A stretch of DNA of 62,000 nt, taken from contig CM022679.1 in NCBI GenBank assembly GCA_012295275.1, forward strand, positions 29,613,164 through 29,675,163, written 5' to 3'. Below, piece by piece: positions 11,556-25,100 of the stretch (the stretch's first letter is position 1; every line of letters starts with the position of its first letter). A model generated the notes under the pieces. It saw only the letters and a program-made list of their open reading frames with translations. It ran no database searches and was not told the origin of the DNA. The position numbers were made by a program, and so were the translations under genes. Source of the stretch: Chrysomallon squamiferum. Its lineage: Eukaryota; Mollusca; Gastropoda; Neomphalida; Peltospiridae.

Positions 11556-12182
11556 CTGTATATGTGTGTATGTGTTTAACATTAAAGTTACTTAAAATTC
11601 AAATTAGTTACATCCATCAAAATAATATCGAAATTCTTTTTGCTAAAATTCTAAATCTTTCCTTTTATGGTGAATTCCAACCATTGAAAAAATTAGTGTT
11701 GATATACATGTACACAAAAATACACTCGCACGAACAAACGCACAAACACGCACACACACGCAGATGAAAAAGAAGAAATTATTATAAATAAAATATGTAA
11801 AAATAAGAACATTTGCTGTAACTCAGGTATTACAGAGAATAGTTTTGATAGGAGCGGTCATTTCAAGCCATCACCCCACCGCCTGGTATCAAGAATATTG
11901 ATATATCTTAAGGTATATTAATAAAAGTTTGCTAACAGACGGTAAGATTAGAACTTAATATAATAAAAGTTAGAATCATCACACAGATGATACTATTAAT
12001 CACTAATTTTAAATTTTCATGAAATATTTTTAAAAAAAAGGGAATAAAATGTTGTAGATATTTGATAAAAATGTTAAGTGCATAGGATGAGTTCATTAAT
12101 CATCTAAATGTGGAATAAATACAATAATATTATGGTTTGAGTCAGTAAGAGAGGAAAAAAATAATTCGGAAAAAAAATCGGC
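11556..12182. other. intergenic, nothing recognised
   Basis: AT-rich sequence without conserved frames or motifs that I can identify. A pair of short CA-rich words occurs near 11715-11760. Confidence 0.5.
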
Positions 12183-12290
12183 TGCCCCAGGTGAGGCTCG
12201 AACTCACAACCTCCGCATAACTTCCTGTGTATCACACAGGGAAGGTACTGTCTATAAGTACGGCGCGCTAACCGATTGTGCCACTGGGGC
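12183..12290 (-). tRNA. tRNA-Ile (UAU) with a 34-nt intron
   Basis: On the minus strand, the exon sequence matches the 6781-6890 copy, with acceptor stem GCCCCAG/CTGGGGC, anticodon TAT and anticodon stem CCGTA/TGCGG. The intron (12219-12252) is two bases shorter. A run of eight T on the transcribed strand follows two bases past the shared CC flank, a strong Pol III terminator. It lies about 220 bp upstream of the TMF1 promoter elements. Confidence 0.93.
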
Positions 12291-12511
12291 GCACGCACGA
12301 AGTGTCGTTAATTAATGGCTATATTCAGAATTTTGATCAGACGAAAAAATCGATGTAATTGCAAGCATCTTATATCTGTTACATACTAAATTAACGACGA
12401 TGGTTAAACACTACGTTTATCCGAGTGTGTAAAAATGACCCAAAATAATCTTTATATCGTGATAAATGGTAAACCTGTTCAGTTATTACATATTTCTGAA
12501 GTAGCGTAAAA

Positions 12512-12547
12512 TCTCGCGAGACATGAAACGTCAACAATGGCCGCCAT
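12512..12547 (+). promoter_or_regulatory. TMF1: TMF1 core promoter: TCTCGCGAGA plus YY1-type site
   Basis: A perfect TCTCGCGAGA palindrome (12512-12521) is followed 15 bp later by ATGGCCGCCAT (12537-12547), which contains a YY1-type GCCGCCAT. In animals the first is the CGCG element bound by BANP at TATA-less housekeeping promoters, and YY1 sites often sit at the start site. No TATA box is present. Transcription probably starts near here. A 5' non-coding exon could then end at a donor around 12583 (TTAG/GTTAGA), with the acceptor TTGTAG just before the ATG at 13301. The exon boundaries are inference. Confidence 0.6.
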
Positions 12548-13300
12548 CTAGAGTGTCAACACGCAAACTGTCATGTAGCTTAGGTTAGAACATTTATCCT
12601 GTCATTAAATTTTGATTACTATGTCTTATACTCTATTTATTTATGTTCATACTTTTTTACTTACAAAGCTCCTTTTGATATAATGTGAAAACGTTTTTGG
12701 GTCTAATTTATATTTATTTTTTACTGCCTTCTTGAAAGTTCTTCATTCATGTTCGTCGCTTCGAAAAGGACATAACAAAATGATTGTAATTTATAATATA
12801 TATATCGGGGTATAATTGTGATGTTTGTAAATATCATTATCATTAAATATAATATATATTCAGGTTTGTATTTACAACAAGATTATACGTTTTACTATTG
12901 CAGACACTTGTAATATAATAATATTAACCAGCGTGTGAAAACATGAGAATGGATTTGGACAATTTAAATGTTAAAATTATACTTTTCATAGGAGCTTGAT
13001 TAGTATTAATTTAATCAGTTGTATTAAAAGTCAAATAATCGATACAGTATGATAATCTTACTATAACAATTACTTCAAAATTTGATCCACAAAGGTTTTT
13101 TTTTATTTATAATTTTTTTTGTTAAAGTATATAAGCAAAATATTATTATTATCATTATTATTATTTTCTATGTATTCATTTTTTAAACTTTAACATAAAT
13201 TCACTTTAAATTATTATTATATTTTTAATTTTTTAAATATTTGTTTTATTTATATTAAAACAATTCCAAAAGTAAAACTTTATACTTGTAGACTCTCAAA

Positions 13301-16300
13301 ATGAGTTGGTGGGATGCTAGTGGATTTTCAAGTTTTGCCACACAAGTGGTGAAAACAGCACAGAAAAAAATTGACAAAGTTCTTGACATAGAAGGGCAAA
13401 CAGATATATTGGAACCAGGTAAACTATTTTATTGCCAGTATTAAACTCTAGGTTTATATATTTAATGGTTTATCAGATTTCTTTTTCAAAATACAGCTGA
13501 AATTTTCTAATATAAATTATAATATGTCACAACATTTCTTATATTATTGTATTTGATACGTTGTTTTCTTATTTCATTTTCATTTTATTTTTTACCATTC
13601 ATTTTTAATTTGTTATTCTGATTTCATAGACAGCTTAACTCAGTATTTATTTTCTTGAAAGAATTGGCAGCATCATTAGCCATACATCACATAAAATAAA
13701 CAAATAAAACAAAATACAAATAAATTGAAAGCTAAAAACAGATTTAGAAAACAGAAAACGGTTAATTAAAACTGTTTAATGAAAACAATTCAGTTAAGAT
13801 AAAGATTTTTCAAAATATATTCCTTACACTTACAGCATCAACTGTTGTTTCTGCAACTTCAGCTTCTAAACCAAAAAGTGAGGAGAAAGATTTCTGGAAT
13901 GCTTGGCTACCAAAAGGAACTGTAGCATCCAGTGAAGAAGAGGAGGATGGGTCAGCTCTGGAATCAAAACTTGCCAGAGAATCTGCAGCCAGTCCAGTTC
14001 AGTCTGCGTTGTCGGAAAAAAGCAGTTTACTGCAAAAACAAAAACCTGATAAAAAGACAGACACTCTTTTAGCTAAACCAAAAGAGAAGGAAGGAAAAGA
14101 GGATGAAAAGAAGGAAGAATCAATCAGCTGGAACTTTGGCTGGGGTGTTGGATCTGCAGATAAAGAAGGTAAACCAGAAACAAAATCATGGTCTGATTTC
14201 GATTTTAAAGACGCTGCGTCTAAAAGGAAAACAGCGACACTGACTTCTAGAAGAGAATTAAAAAGTCCTCTTTCCTTAACGACTGAAGGAGTTCAAACCC
14301 AAAGTGAAAAGAAAGGAGGGACTGGAAAGGAGAAAAGACTAGTGCCAAAGAAATCGCCAAGGACATCTTTGTCACCTTCAAGTTCTGTTTCTAGTTCCAC
14401 TGAGGAAAAAGCCAGAGTTGATGCTGATTTTGCTGAACAGTCCTTAACAGCCAGTGATCTTTCAGATTTACCAGGTTCAGTAAAAACTAGCATTCAAGAC
14501 GAGAAGGATTTCCTTTCTCAAACAGATGCTTTACCTCCCAAAACAGATGATGTAGAAGGACATGATCTCATTCACTGTGATTCAGGAAAACAAACACTGC
14601 TGGAACATCAGGATGCTGCTGAGAATTCTGCAGATGATGATGAGAAGCAGAAAAGAATGTCTGGTGGTGAAGTTCAGTCCCAAATTATGAATTTAAAAGA
14701 CCAGAGTTTGCTCTCAGGACAAGAAAGTTCAGAAACACTAGAAAGTACTGCAAACTCTAATACTGTGATAGTTGATAGCAACCAGGACTCTGAGAACAGT
14801 TTCAGTGAAATCTTCTTTGGAAACTTACATGATTCTTCATCTGCAGAACTAGTGCAGTTCAGTCATGTCTCTGAAGATAACACAGTTGATTCTAGTACAC
14901 ATGCTCAGAATGACAAATCAGTGTCTAATGAACCTGTTCAGGATGAACAACTAAAAATACAAGTGGATGGTTCTATGTCCATGTCTACTTCAGAGTCATC
15001 CATCTTGACTCTGTCAAGTCCTGGACAGGACGAGCAAGTCAACCAGCTGAATGTCCAAGAATCTATGATCAGATCTGCCGATTCAGATTATTTAAACATT
15101 TCTGGTAGTGGACCAGCAATGATTTCAGTTCAAAGTCTCAGTTCTGTTCAGAGTAATGTTTCCATACAGAGTTTCACATCTGACCAGAGTGTCACCTCAG
15201 TGAAAGAACTTGCTGACAGCTCTCCTGAAACTGAATCTGCCAGTAGATCCATTTCAGCTGAGGTAGCTAAAAGTTGTGATGAAACTGAAATTGTTGAAAA
15301 GTCTGATGCCCCAGATGACACTGATGTACCTCAGATTTCTGATAGTAGTGATGTAGCTCAAGTTGTTGAAAGTGATGATGTACAGAAAGATGTTGAAGTA
15401 ATTCATTCTACTGATGTCAGCGATGTGGCTCAAGTCAGTGATATTCCTGACAAAGCAGCAGCTTCTGACAGCGAAGATGCTACTCGGGATGGTGATGATT
15501 CAAATACTTCTCAAACTGCCGACAGGTCTGCTGCAGATGAGTCTGGTGTCAAAGAAACACTGGAACACACAGATGTCGAGAACGACTCATCAGATACCAG
15601 CAAACTGGACAGCAGTATGGACACATGTACATCAGGTGACACAGTCCTGGAGAAAACCGGGCACGCAGAGGACAGTGGAAGTGAGAACGAGAAAGGAGAG
15701 GGCAGTTTGCCTTGCGTCTCCCTGAACGGATCTTATGTCAAGTGCATGCTGGAAGAGGCGATGGAGGAGAAACCAGAAGACTCGGGTAGTGATCATCATT
15801 CAAGTGGCGAAAAATCCGAAAGTTCCAAGTTTGAATCCGAGGGAGACAAAAGTGTAAGTGGACACGAGTCTAGTGATGAAATTGAAACTACCACTTCATC
15901 AGATATTGAAATAATATCCACACCAAATGGTGAGTCGTATGTCAAACCATTCGATTTGTCACCTCTGAGAATTGCTCTGCAGAAAACAGCAGGTCATGGT
16001 GGACATGCCCACAGACGAACAGACAGTCAGTCCAGTGGGAGTACGTACAGCAAGACTGGGGAGAGTGATCAGATGAGTCCAGGCAGAGACAGTCTGGAAC
16101 GACAGGACCAGGAGTCAGGAGACGAAGGTAAACAGTAACTTTATAGTCAGCTGATTGATGAATAAAAACTTTATAATCAGCTGATCCATAAATAATAACT
16201 TTATAATCAGCTGGTCAATAAATAACTTAATAATCCGTTGATCAATAAATAATAACTTTATAATAAGTTAATAGATTAATAATAACTTTATAATCAGCTT

Positions 16301-17132
16301 AATAAATGATAACTTTATAGTCAGCTGATAAATAAATCACTTAATAATCAGTTGATCAATAAATAATAACTTTATAATCAGCTGGTCAATAAATAACTTA
16401 ATAATCAGTTGATCAATAAATAATAACTTTATAATTTATAGTCAATAATGATCAATAAAAATGATAACTTTATAGTCATAAATGATCAATAAATAATAAC
16501 TTTATAGTCAGCTGATCAATAAATAAATAATCTTTGATCAATAAATAATCAGTTGATAAATAAATAATAATCTTGTAATCAGCTAATAAATAAATAATAA
16601 CTTTATAATAATCAAACACATAAATAATAACGTTATTATCAGTTGATGAATAAATAATAACTAATTTAACAAATCCTTCAGAAGTAATAAAAATTACTGA
16701 ATATCTTGAAAAGTTTCCATATTTTTTTACAAAACATAAAAACGTTTAATTTTAATTTTAATTTTTTAATGGATCATTTTCTGTACATTTATATAAATCA
16801 TCAGTTTTAAATCATACAGTTTGCTATTTATTTCCTAAAGTCATTGTATGATATCATCACTGAATTTGATTTCTAAATATGTTAGTATCTGAAAACAGTA
16901 AGTTAGGTAATCTTTTATTATATGACTCTAAACCAGACCGAAATTATCAGCAAACTGTAGGATTTTATGGATTTCTGATAATTTCTGAAAAAAATATAGT
17001 ATCATTATTATACCAGAAAAATTATGGAAATATAATTTGTTTTCATTTATCCCATGTGTTATTTCGTTCATGAAACCAAAAACAAATTTTATCAGATTTT
17101 TAGCTATGTGAGAAAACAAAATAACAATAACA

Positions 17133-17191
<59 letters not shown>

Positions 17192-18427
17192 TAACAAATA
17201 TAACAATAAATTTAAAATTATACAAACAACACATAAAGATTACTAAAACTAAAAAAAAAAAATTCTGAAAATTATAATCAAATTTCATATTCCCAAATAT
17301 CTGTTTCATTTCATCATTATCATTGATATTGTTGTTGTTGTTGTTGCAGAGAGGAGTACATCAGAGCTGCATGCAGTGTATGAAGAGGATTCCAACAGCC
17401 CTTACCACCCCCAGAAACTGCTACAGGTTAGTGAGGGAAATGTAATATATCTGTCGGTGCTTGATGCTCTGTTTGCTATGCAGATGTAAAATTGATTAAT
17501 GCTTACAAAAGCTGTCCTTGATTCTGACTTCAAATTCGTGGGAATTAAAACAGCAATAATAAGAATTTGTTAGTGTCCCGAATTTGAGTCAGTATTCTTG
17601 AGCTAATGCTGGTGCTTCTAAAACCCTTGAATGGTTTTACTGCTATGAAAATCCCATGCTTTTCCTTTTAATTATTTAGTTATGGAGTTAATTAGAGAGT
17701 AGACAGTTTCAGAATGTAGATTTTGAATGAAAATGATCCTGTGGTGTCACTGCATGTAAAACTTCCGTACTGCATGGTTTGTAGTTTAATATTCGTGGAT
17801 TTCTTAAAACTAATAACAAGTGTTTCGTTTATCATGTCAAAATGATGTTATTTCAATTATGAATTTTTGCATGTCTAATACTTGTGAAAAACTTGTATGA
17901 TTGTCATCATAGAGTTCAGATTTGAAATATTTAATAATAAACAGAAATTAAGTCCTATTATTTTCAGTTTGAGTCCAGGCTTTGTGCTCTGTTTTGTGTT
18001 CCTTTTTATCTGCTGTTTGTTTTGAAAACATTAAACATTATCGGAAACTGGAACTGTTTTTGCAATGCACTGAAACCTGATTTCTGTTCAAAGAGTCATT
18101 TATAGACTAATATAGGTTTATTGTTTTTGCTAGTTTTAGTATATTACTTTTTGATTTATGAAAATTAAAAATGAGCAAAGTCAGTTGTGTTTAAATAAAA
18201 CCAGGTTTTGTGGTTTTAATATCAGGATCTTGAACTGAATTTTCTATATTTTTATGTTACTATTAGTGTTGTTATAATCCATCAGTATGTTTTTATTGTT
18301 TGTTTATTTAGATGGAGACTTTTTTTTAATTTACAGTATTAATACTTTTAAATAGTTTGCTTTTTATATATCATTATCAAGCTTTTTAAAAGCTTCTTAT
18401 AATTAATATAAATATATTTGTCTGTGT

Positions 18428-18461
<34 letters not shown>

Positions 18462-20044
18462 TTTTATTAAATAATAATAATAAAACTGATAAAATAGTAA
18501 TTATTTAAAATAAATAAATAAAGCTATTTACTAAGATCGACTATTAGTTATATACTGTTCTTTTAAGTATTTTTTTTTTTTTTTTTACACTTAAAAAAAG
18601 AAAAGATGAAGGAAGGAATGAATGAATGAAAAGTAAAACTCCTCCTTTTTTATAATTTCAAAAACATTCCTTTATATAATACTTAAAAATTCTAATAATA
18701 AAACTCAAGCTATCATACCTGTCTGCAGATTACTTTCAGACAAAAAATTCTAACACTATTCTGTTAAACAAAAATCAATATTTATTAAAGATAATACATT
18801 ATTCTGACTGGAAATTATGCGATTAAAAAATAAACTTTTTAATTTCACTGTCTTAGGATAATAGTAGCATTTGTATTTAATCAAGTATCAGTAAAAATAT
18901 TTAGGAGATATATGATAATTATGTGGGATTTATTTTATTTTTTATTAGTTTGCATGCCTTACTGCATGCATTTTGGGCAGAATTGTCTGTCCGTGGTTTT
19001 AATGAATGATTTTTCTGACAACTAATTTGTTTAATGTTTTCACACATACACACAGACACACTTGCAGGTGCATGCATATTGAGGCATACACAGATACATA
19101 TACACATATTTATACACGTATACAAAGGCATATGCATACAACACAGTAATATACAAACATCTACACACACAAAACACACACACACACACTCACAGATAAA
19201 CACTTGAACATTAATGTTAAAAAATAAAAGAATGTGTGCTAAATTTATTGGAAGATTCGCAGTGAAACATCTAAATTTATCTGTGTCTTGAATATTACAT
19301 CTAATTCCAAACTGTTTCACCGTAATTGGAAAGAGTACAAACAAAGAATAAAATAAAATAAAATAAAATAAAATAAAATAAAATAAATAAAGTAAAATAA
19401 AATTTAAATGATTTATTAGAAAAACAGATTTTGACTCAGCAGTTGAGAATTTCTGTGACTTTGGAATATTAAATAAACATTTATGCCTTGGAAATCATTT
19501 CTTAGTGTAATCTGCATGTGGTAACTGGTGTCAAAAATCTATAAATGTAAGCTATAATTAGCATGAGTGTAAAGTGTGTGTGTGTGTGTGTGTGTGTAAA
19601 AAAAATCAAATAACATTTTCATTTTTAAAATTCAAGACAGGAGATATAATATGTTTGAAGAAATATATAAATAATATACAATAAAATGTATAAAATAAAA
19701 CAACAAAGTAAAGACAAGACTAAAGCAACAACCAATATAAACAGGTTTTTTATTTTTTTTGGGGGGTCTTTTAGCAGATACAGTTTTTTCATAATTTCTT
19801 TGTATATATAATCTGTCTGGTTTGAAAATCATATATGTTTTTTTTTTTTTTTTTTGAGATTCCTTTAGATTAGTACATTATGTGTGTCTGTGTGTCTTAT
19901 TTTTTATTATTTATTTATTATTTCTAATTAGAATGTGGTAAATTGATTCACACTATATAAGATATATTACTTGCACTTTTGTGTGGGCTTTTTAAAGAAA
20001 ATTAGATGACGCACCAAATGTAGAATTACTGCCAGTGCTAGTGT

Positions 20045-20090
<46 letters not shown>

Positions 20091-20575
20091 ACATTTGATA
20101 TTTCCCTACTAACAATTTTACATTAAAAATATATCTACTTAAAACTAGCCTAAAATTTGGTATAGTTAAAATTAGCTTAAAAAATCTTCAAAACTATTCA
20201 TCTACTAAATAAATAAATCTGAATTAAGGAATATATTGAAATACATAGTCATATACTTCTAATAAATAAAGTAGAATGTGTATGAATTCCAAGCATAACT
20301 GTTAAGTTTAGATATATAATGTTAAAATTTAACTTATGGTATTATAAGTGTAGGGCATAAATATAGTAGAAACATTTAAAATATTTATTGTCAAATACAC
20401 TGTCACAAAATGACACGTGATTTCTATATAGGTTTTAACTGATAATTTTCTGACTGTAAAAAATATTGCAAAGTTAATGAAATATTAACAGTTGTTTTCA
20501 TTGATCTGGTATGTCTGTTTGTCCTCTGTGTGTGTGTGTGTGTGTGTGTGTTTTTGTGTGTGTGTCTGTCTGTCA

Positions 20576-20612
<37 letters not shown>

Positions 20613-21875
20613 TGTGTTGTGTTACACACATCTTACTAATAGCTAGAACTTGTCTGTTCCATGTTTTTAACTGCATGCCATGTTGAGATGTAGTCTGATG
20701 ATTTCTGCATGTGTGACTTTTCAGTGTGTAGAGAAACAGCAGCAACAGGACATCATAAAGGTAATTTGTAGTTTGTAATTCACCATCCATCAGCTCACCT
20801 TGTCCCATTGCTTATTTGTATATGTCTGTTTATTTATGTTTAAAAACTAAACCCTATTATGTTAAAGCAGTTATTTCTTTGTGTTAAAATCTAAAGTCTG
20901 TTAACATTAAAACAATTATTTCTTTATGTTATAATTTTTATTTATGTTTAAAAACTAAAATCTGTTACGTTAAAACAATTATTTCTTTATGTTATTATTT
21001 ATTTGTCAGTAATTATTTTTATTTAGCTTTAAAACTAAAACTTACTATGTTCAAGCTTTTATTTATCAGATGTTATTTTTATTTGTGTTTAAAAACTAAA
21101 ACTTGTTATCAAGCTATTATTTATTTATGTGTTGTTATTCATATTTATGATTTAAGCTGAATGTTGTATTAAAGCAAATTTCTTGATATAAAAAGATAAA
21201 CTTTCTGCAGAAGCCATGACATATACCTTAATAATAAACCTGTACATTTTAATAAATATTTACTGGAGAACTCTGCCAGATGCAGTTTTTCAATTTCTGT
21301 TCATAGATGTTAATTAGATTTTATTTTTCATTCCTTTCATTTACTCTTGGTTAATTATTTTCATTTACATTCATATTGGCTACCTCCCTTCATTATTTTC
21401 TTCAGTTTTGTTCATATTACCTCCCTTAGTGTGGAAACTATATTTTTCATTCATATTAAGTTGATTAGTTGCCTTCAAAAATTAACTGAAAATTATTACC
21501 CCTTGATTGATTTTCATATATAATCATGTCCTGTGTGATATATTTATATTATACCCCTTTAAGTAGATTAAAATTTATTTCCATTTTTGTGCTTTAGTTA
21601 TCGGTTATTCTGCTTTGTTTTTCTATCTGTTTTTAAAAACTGTGTATGTGAATTTTCTTTAATTCCTTTAAACATGGTGACTTGGTTGTGTTCTTTTAAA
21701 AAGCATTTGATCAAAGCTTGAAATGTATTAATTAACACCTGCCTCTTAACGCTGTGGTATGGTCCTGACATGTTTAAATATGTTAAATTGTTTCAGTGTT
21801 TTGTGTCTTCTTTATTATTTTTTATGATACACACATACACTCATTACAACTGTTTAACACACAACATTCATACAT

Positions 21876-21966
<91 letters not shown>

Positions 21967-22084
21967 AGATAACCTCATTTTTTATTGTCATAATTAGTCA
22001 TTATGTCAATTATATTTTTATCTTTTTGCAATCTTTTGTGTTGTTTTGTAATGTTTAGATATTGTTGGCATGAAAAAGTTACGT

Positions 22085-22127
<43 letters not shown>

Positions 22128-25100
22128 TTTTAACTTTATATTTTTAAAATTGTTTTAAAATTTCTTTTTATTAAAAAAGTTGAATAGTTTGTAATACTGT
22201 TTTGTTGTGTTAAATAATTGTGTCAATGTTTTTATTATATATTCAGATCTCAAGTGGGGTCTTTTTTTAACTGAGTAATGACTTCTCCCTACTAGTGTTA
22301 GTAGAAAAACATTTTCAATTTGAGGGAGAATGAAATGTTATTCTCAGTTTAGTTTTAAAAGATAATCATTTGAAACTGTTCAAACATTAACTTTACAAAT
22401 TAAATTGAATATTTGTCTAAATCAGAAACAGTAATAAGAGGCTAAATTAACAAATACTAGCAATAGTCTGGATGTTATTTTCATTAAAGCTTTTATTATT
22501 CAGTAGAGGATATTTAATGTATTTCCTCTTGTTTTTACAACAGCTTACATAAAATAACAATAATTGGTATTTTAATATATCCTCAGAAATAAATTAAAAA
22601 TAATTTAAATAAACACATAAGAAAAAACACTAAAAGATCTACTAAATACATCCTTTTTAACAATTTCATTTTCTGTTGAGTTTGCATTCCCCTTTTAACA
22701 CTTTTTGTTTTATTATTTTGTTTAATAAATATTTTTGCCACAAAACATAATTGCTAGGACCTGGTTCCCATTTTCATTACAAACATTTTAAAAATAAAAT
22801 ATTAAAAAAATTATTTTAAACTTTAGGTTCAGTTATATTTTTATACTTGAAATTGGAATATTAAATTGTATTTTCTGCCTTATCCCATTTAAGCTATGAT
22901 CTTTGCAAGATGACCAGTTTATAAAAAGGCTGCTGATAAAAGTTACTTTTAAAAAACAATACTTGCTTTATTAATACTCTTGAATATGCAGAAACACTCA
23001 TATACACTCGATCAGGAAACTAAGAAATTCACAAAGAAAACTGTTCAAAGATTTTATTTTATTTTATTTATATATGGAAAATTACTTTCATTGTTTTGTC
23101 TTTTATTACATGTTTTCTCTTTATCCTGTTCCATTTTTGTTTGGGAACGATGTAAGATTCAAAAAGGCAAAAATACCCCCACATCAGGCTTACTGTCTTC
23201 TGTGAAAATTGTTTCATATATCCTCCTCTCATCAACATTCTGTTTATTAATTCCCTTGAAAAGAATTGTACATGTGTTACCTCCCTTTAGTTTCATATGA
23301 TATTAATTATCTTGATAAACTGTTACAGATGTGTTATATTATTGAAAATAATGACACATATATATTATTTTCATTTGTTTTATTTACTTTATCTTGGTAA
23401 ATCAGTACAAATATGACATCACCCTTGAATTACATTCAAGTTAATTATCTCCCTTTACAGAGTTGTAGTTAAACTCCTTTCATTGCCATTAAAATCATAA
23501 TACTTGAACTGCCAGCCCCAAAACCATATAGCCATGTAAATCTCATTGTGATTATGTCAAAACTGATTATTTAAAAAAAAAAAAAATAAAAAAAATTAAA
23601 AAAATATAATTTGAAAAGTATTAGATTTTTCTCACTTACACATTAAGTGGAATTGTTTTAAAAACTGTTTTCAGAAACTGGCAGAGAAGGAGGAGATTCT
23701 GCAGCACAGAGAAAACAAGCTAGTTCAGCTGAGCAAGGAGAACAATGACCTGCTTGAAGCTAACAGCATTCTCAGAAAGTGAGTAGAATTCTTAGAATAT
23801 GAGCAGTTAGCAGTGTGAGTGCATTAACAGAGGTGGAATAGCATTCTCAGAAAGTGAGTAGAATTCTTAGAATATGAGCAGTTAACCGTGCGAGTAGAGG
23901 AGGAATACATTCTTAGAAAGTGAGTAGAATTCTTAGCATGTGAGCAGTCAGCAGTGCGAGTGCATTAACAGAGGTGGAATAGCATTCTCAGAAAGTGAGT
24001 AGAATTCTTAGAATGTGAGCAGTCAGCAGTGCGAGTGCATTAACAGAGGTGGAATAGCATTCTTAGAAAGTGAGTAGAATTCTTAGAATGTGAGCAGTCA
24101 GGTGGAAATAGCATTCTTAGAAAGTGAGTAGAATTCTTAGAATATGAGCAGTTAACAGTGTGAGTGCATTAACAGAGGTGGAATAGCATTCTCAGTTAAC
24201 CGAACGAGTGCATTAACAGAGGTGGAATAGCATTCTCAGAAAGTGAGTAGAATTCTTAGAATATGAGCAGTTAACAGTGTGAGTGCATTAACAGAGGTGG
24301 AATAGCATTCTCAGAAAGTGAGTAGTTGCTCTTTCAAAGTGACAGATTTTCCAAAGTGACTAATATATTTTATATAGATTATTAGGAGCATATACAAATA
24401 CAGACATACACTAATATATGTACACCTATATGCATATACAAATATACACCTACATACATTTACATATAAACACATGATGTATAGGTATATGCAGACGCAT
24501 ACATAAACACATGCACATAACACACACTTATCTATCTTCACTTATATTTTATTTAATTTTGATAAATTTAAAAAAAAAAAAAAAAAATCAAATTTATTTT
24601 ACATGGAGCTGATGATTGATTTGTCTTCCAGTCAGCTGCAGCAGCTTGAGGAGCTGAGGGAGACGGAGATGTCAGATCTGAACACACTCACTGATGAGTT
24701 CACCAAGAGACTGTCAGAAGCCGAACACAAGACTCTGACAGTCATCAGGGTAATCACTTACACAGAACTCTGACAGTCATCACAATAATTAGTTATACAC
24801 AAAAAATTCTGACAGTCATCAGGTTAATTAGTTACACCAAACGTCTGACAGTCATCAGGTTAATTAGTTACATCAAAACTCTGACAGTCATTTGGGTAAT
24901 TAGTTGCACCAGTCAGATAGGTCATTTTAAAATACACATCAGTAAGCTCACTTGCAAGTATTGTCAGTTTGAAGGGTTATTAAACAATTTAAAGTTGTGA
25001 CAGTAATTAGTTTCACCTGACTACTACTCTATCAAGTAATCACTGTAATAACAATTGTTGATTTTATAATACTGAAGAAACTTTTGTTTGTAGGAAAAGA

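Noticed and set aside
16928-17309. Poly-Ile and poly-Tyr frames
   Set aside because: Translation of an AAT/ATT microsatellite inside TMF1 intron 2.
23765-24325. CRISPR-like regular array
   Set aside because: Units are tandem without unique spacers, the host is an animal, and the unit is a copied splice junction.
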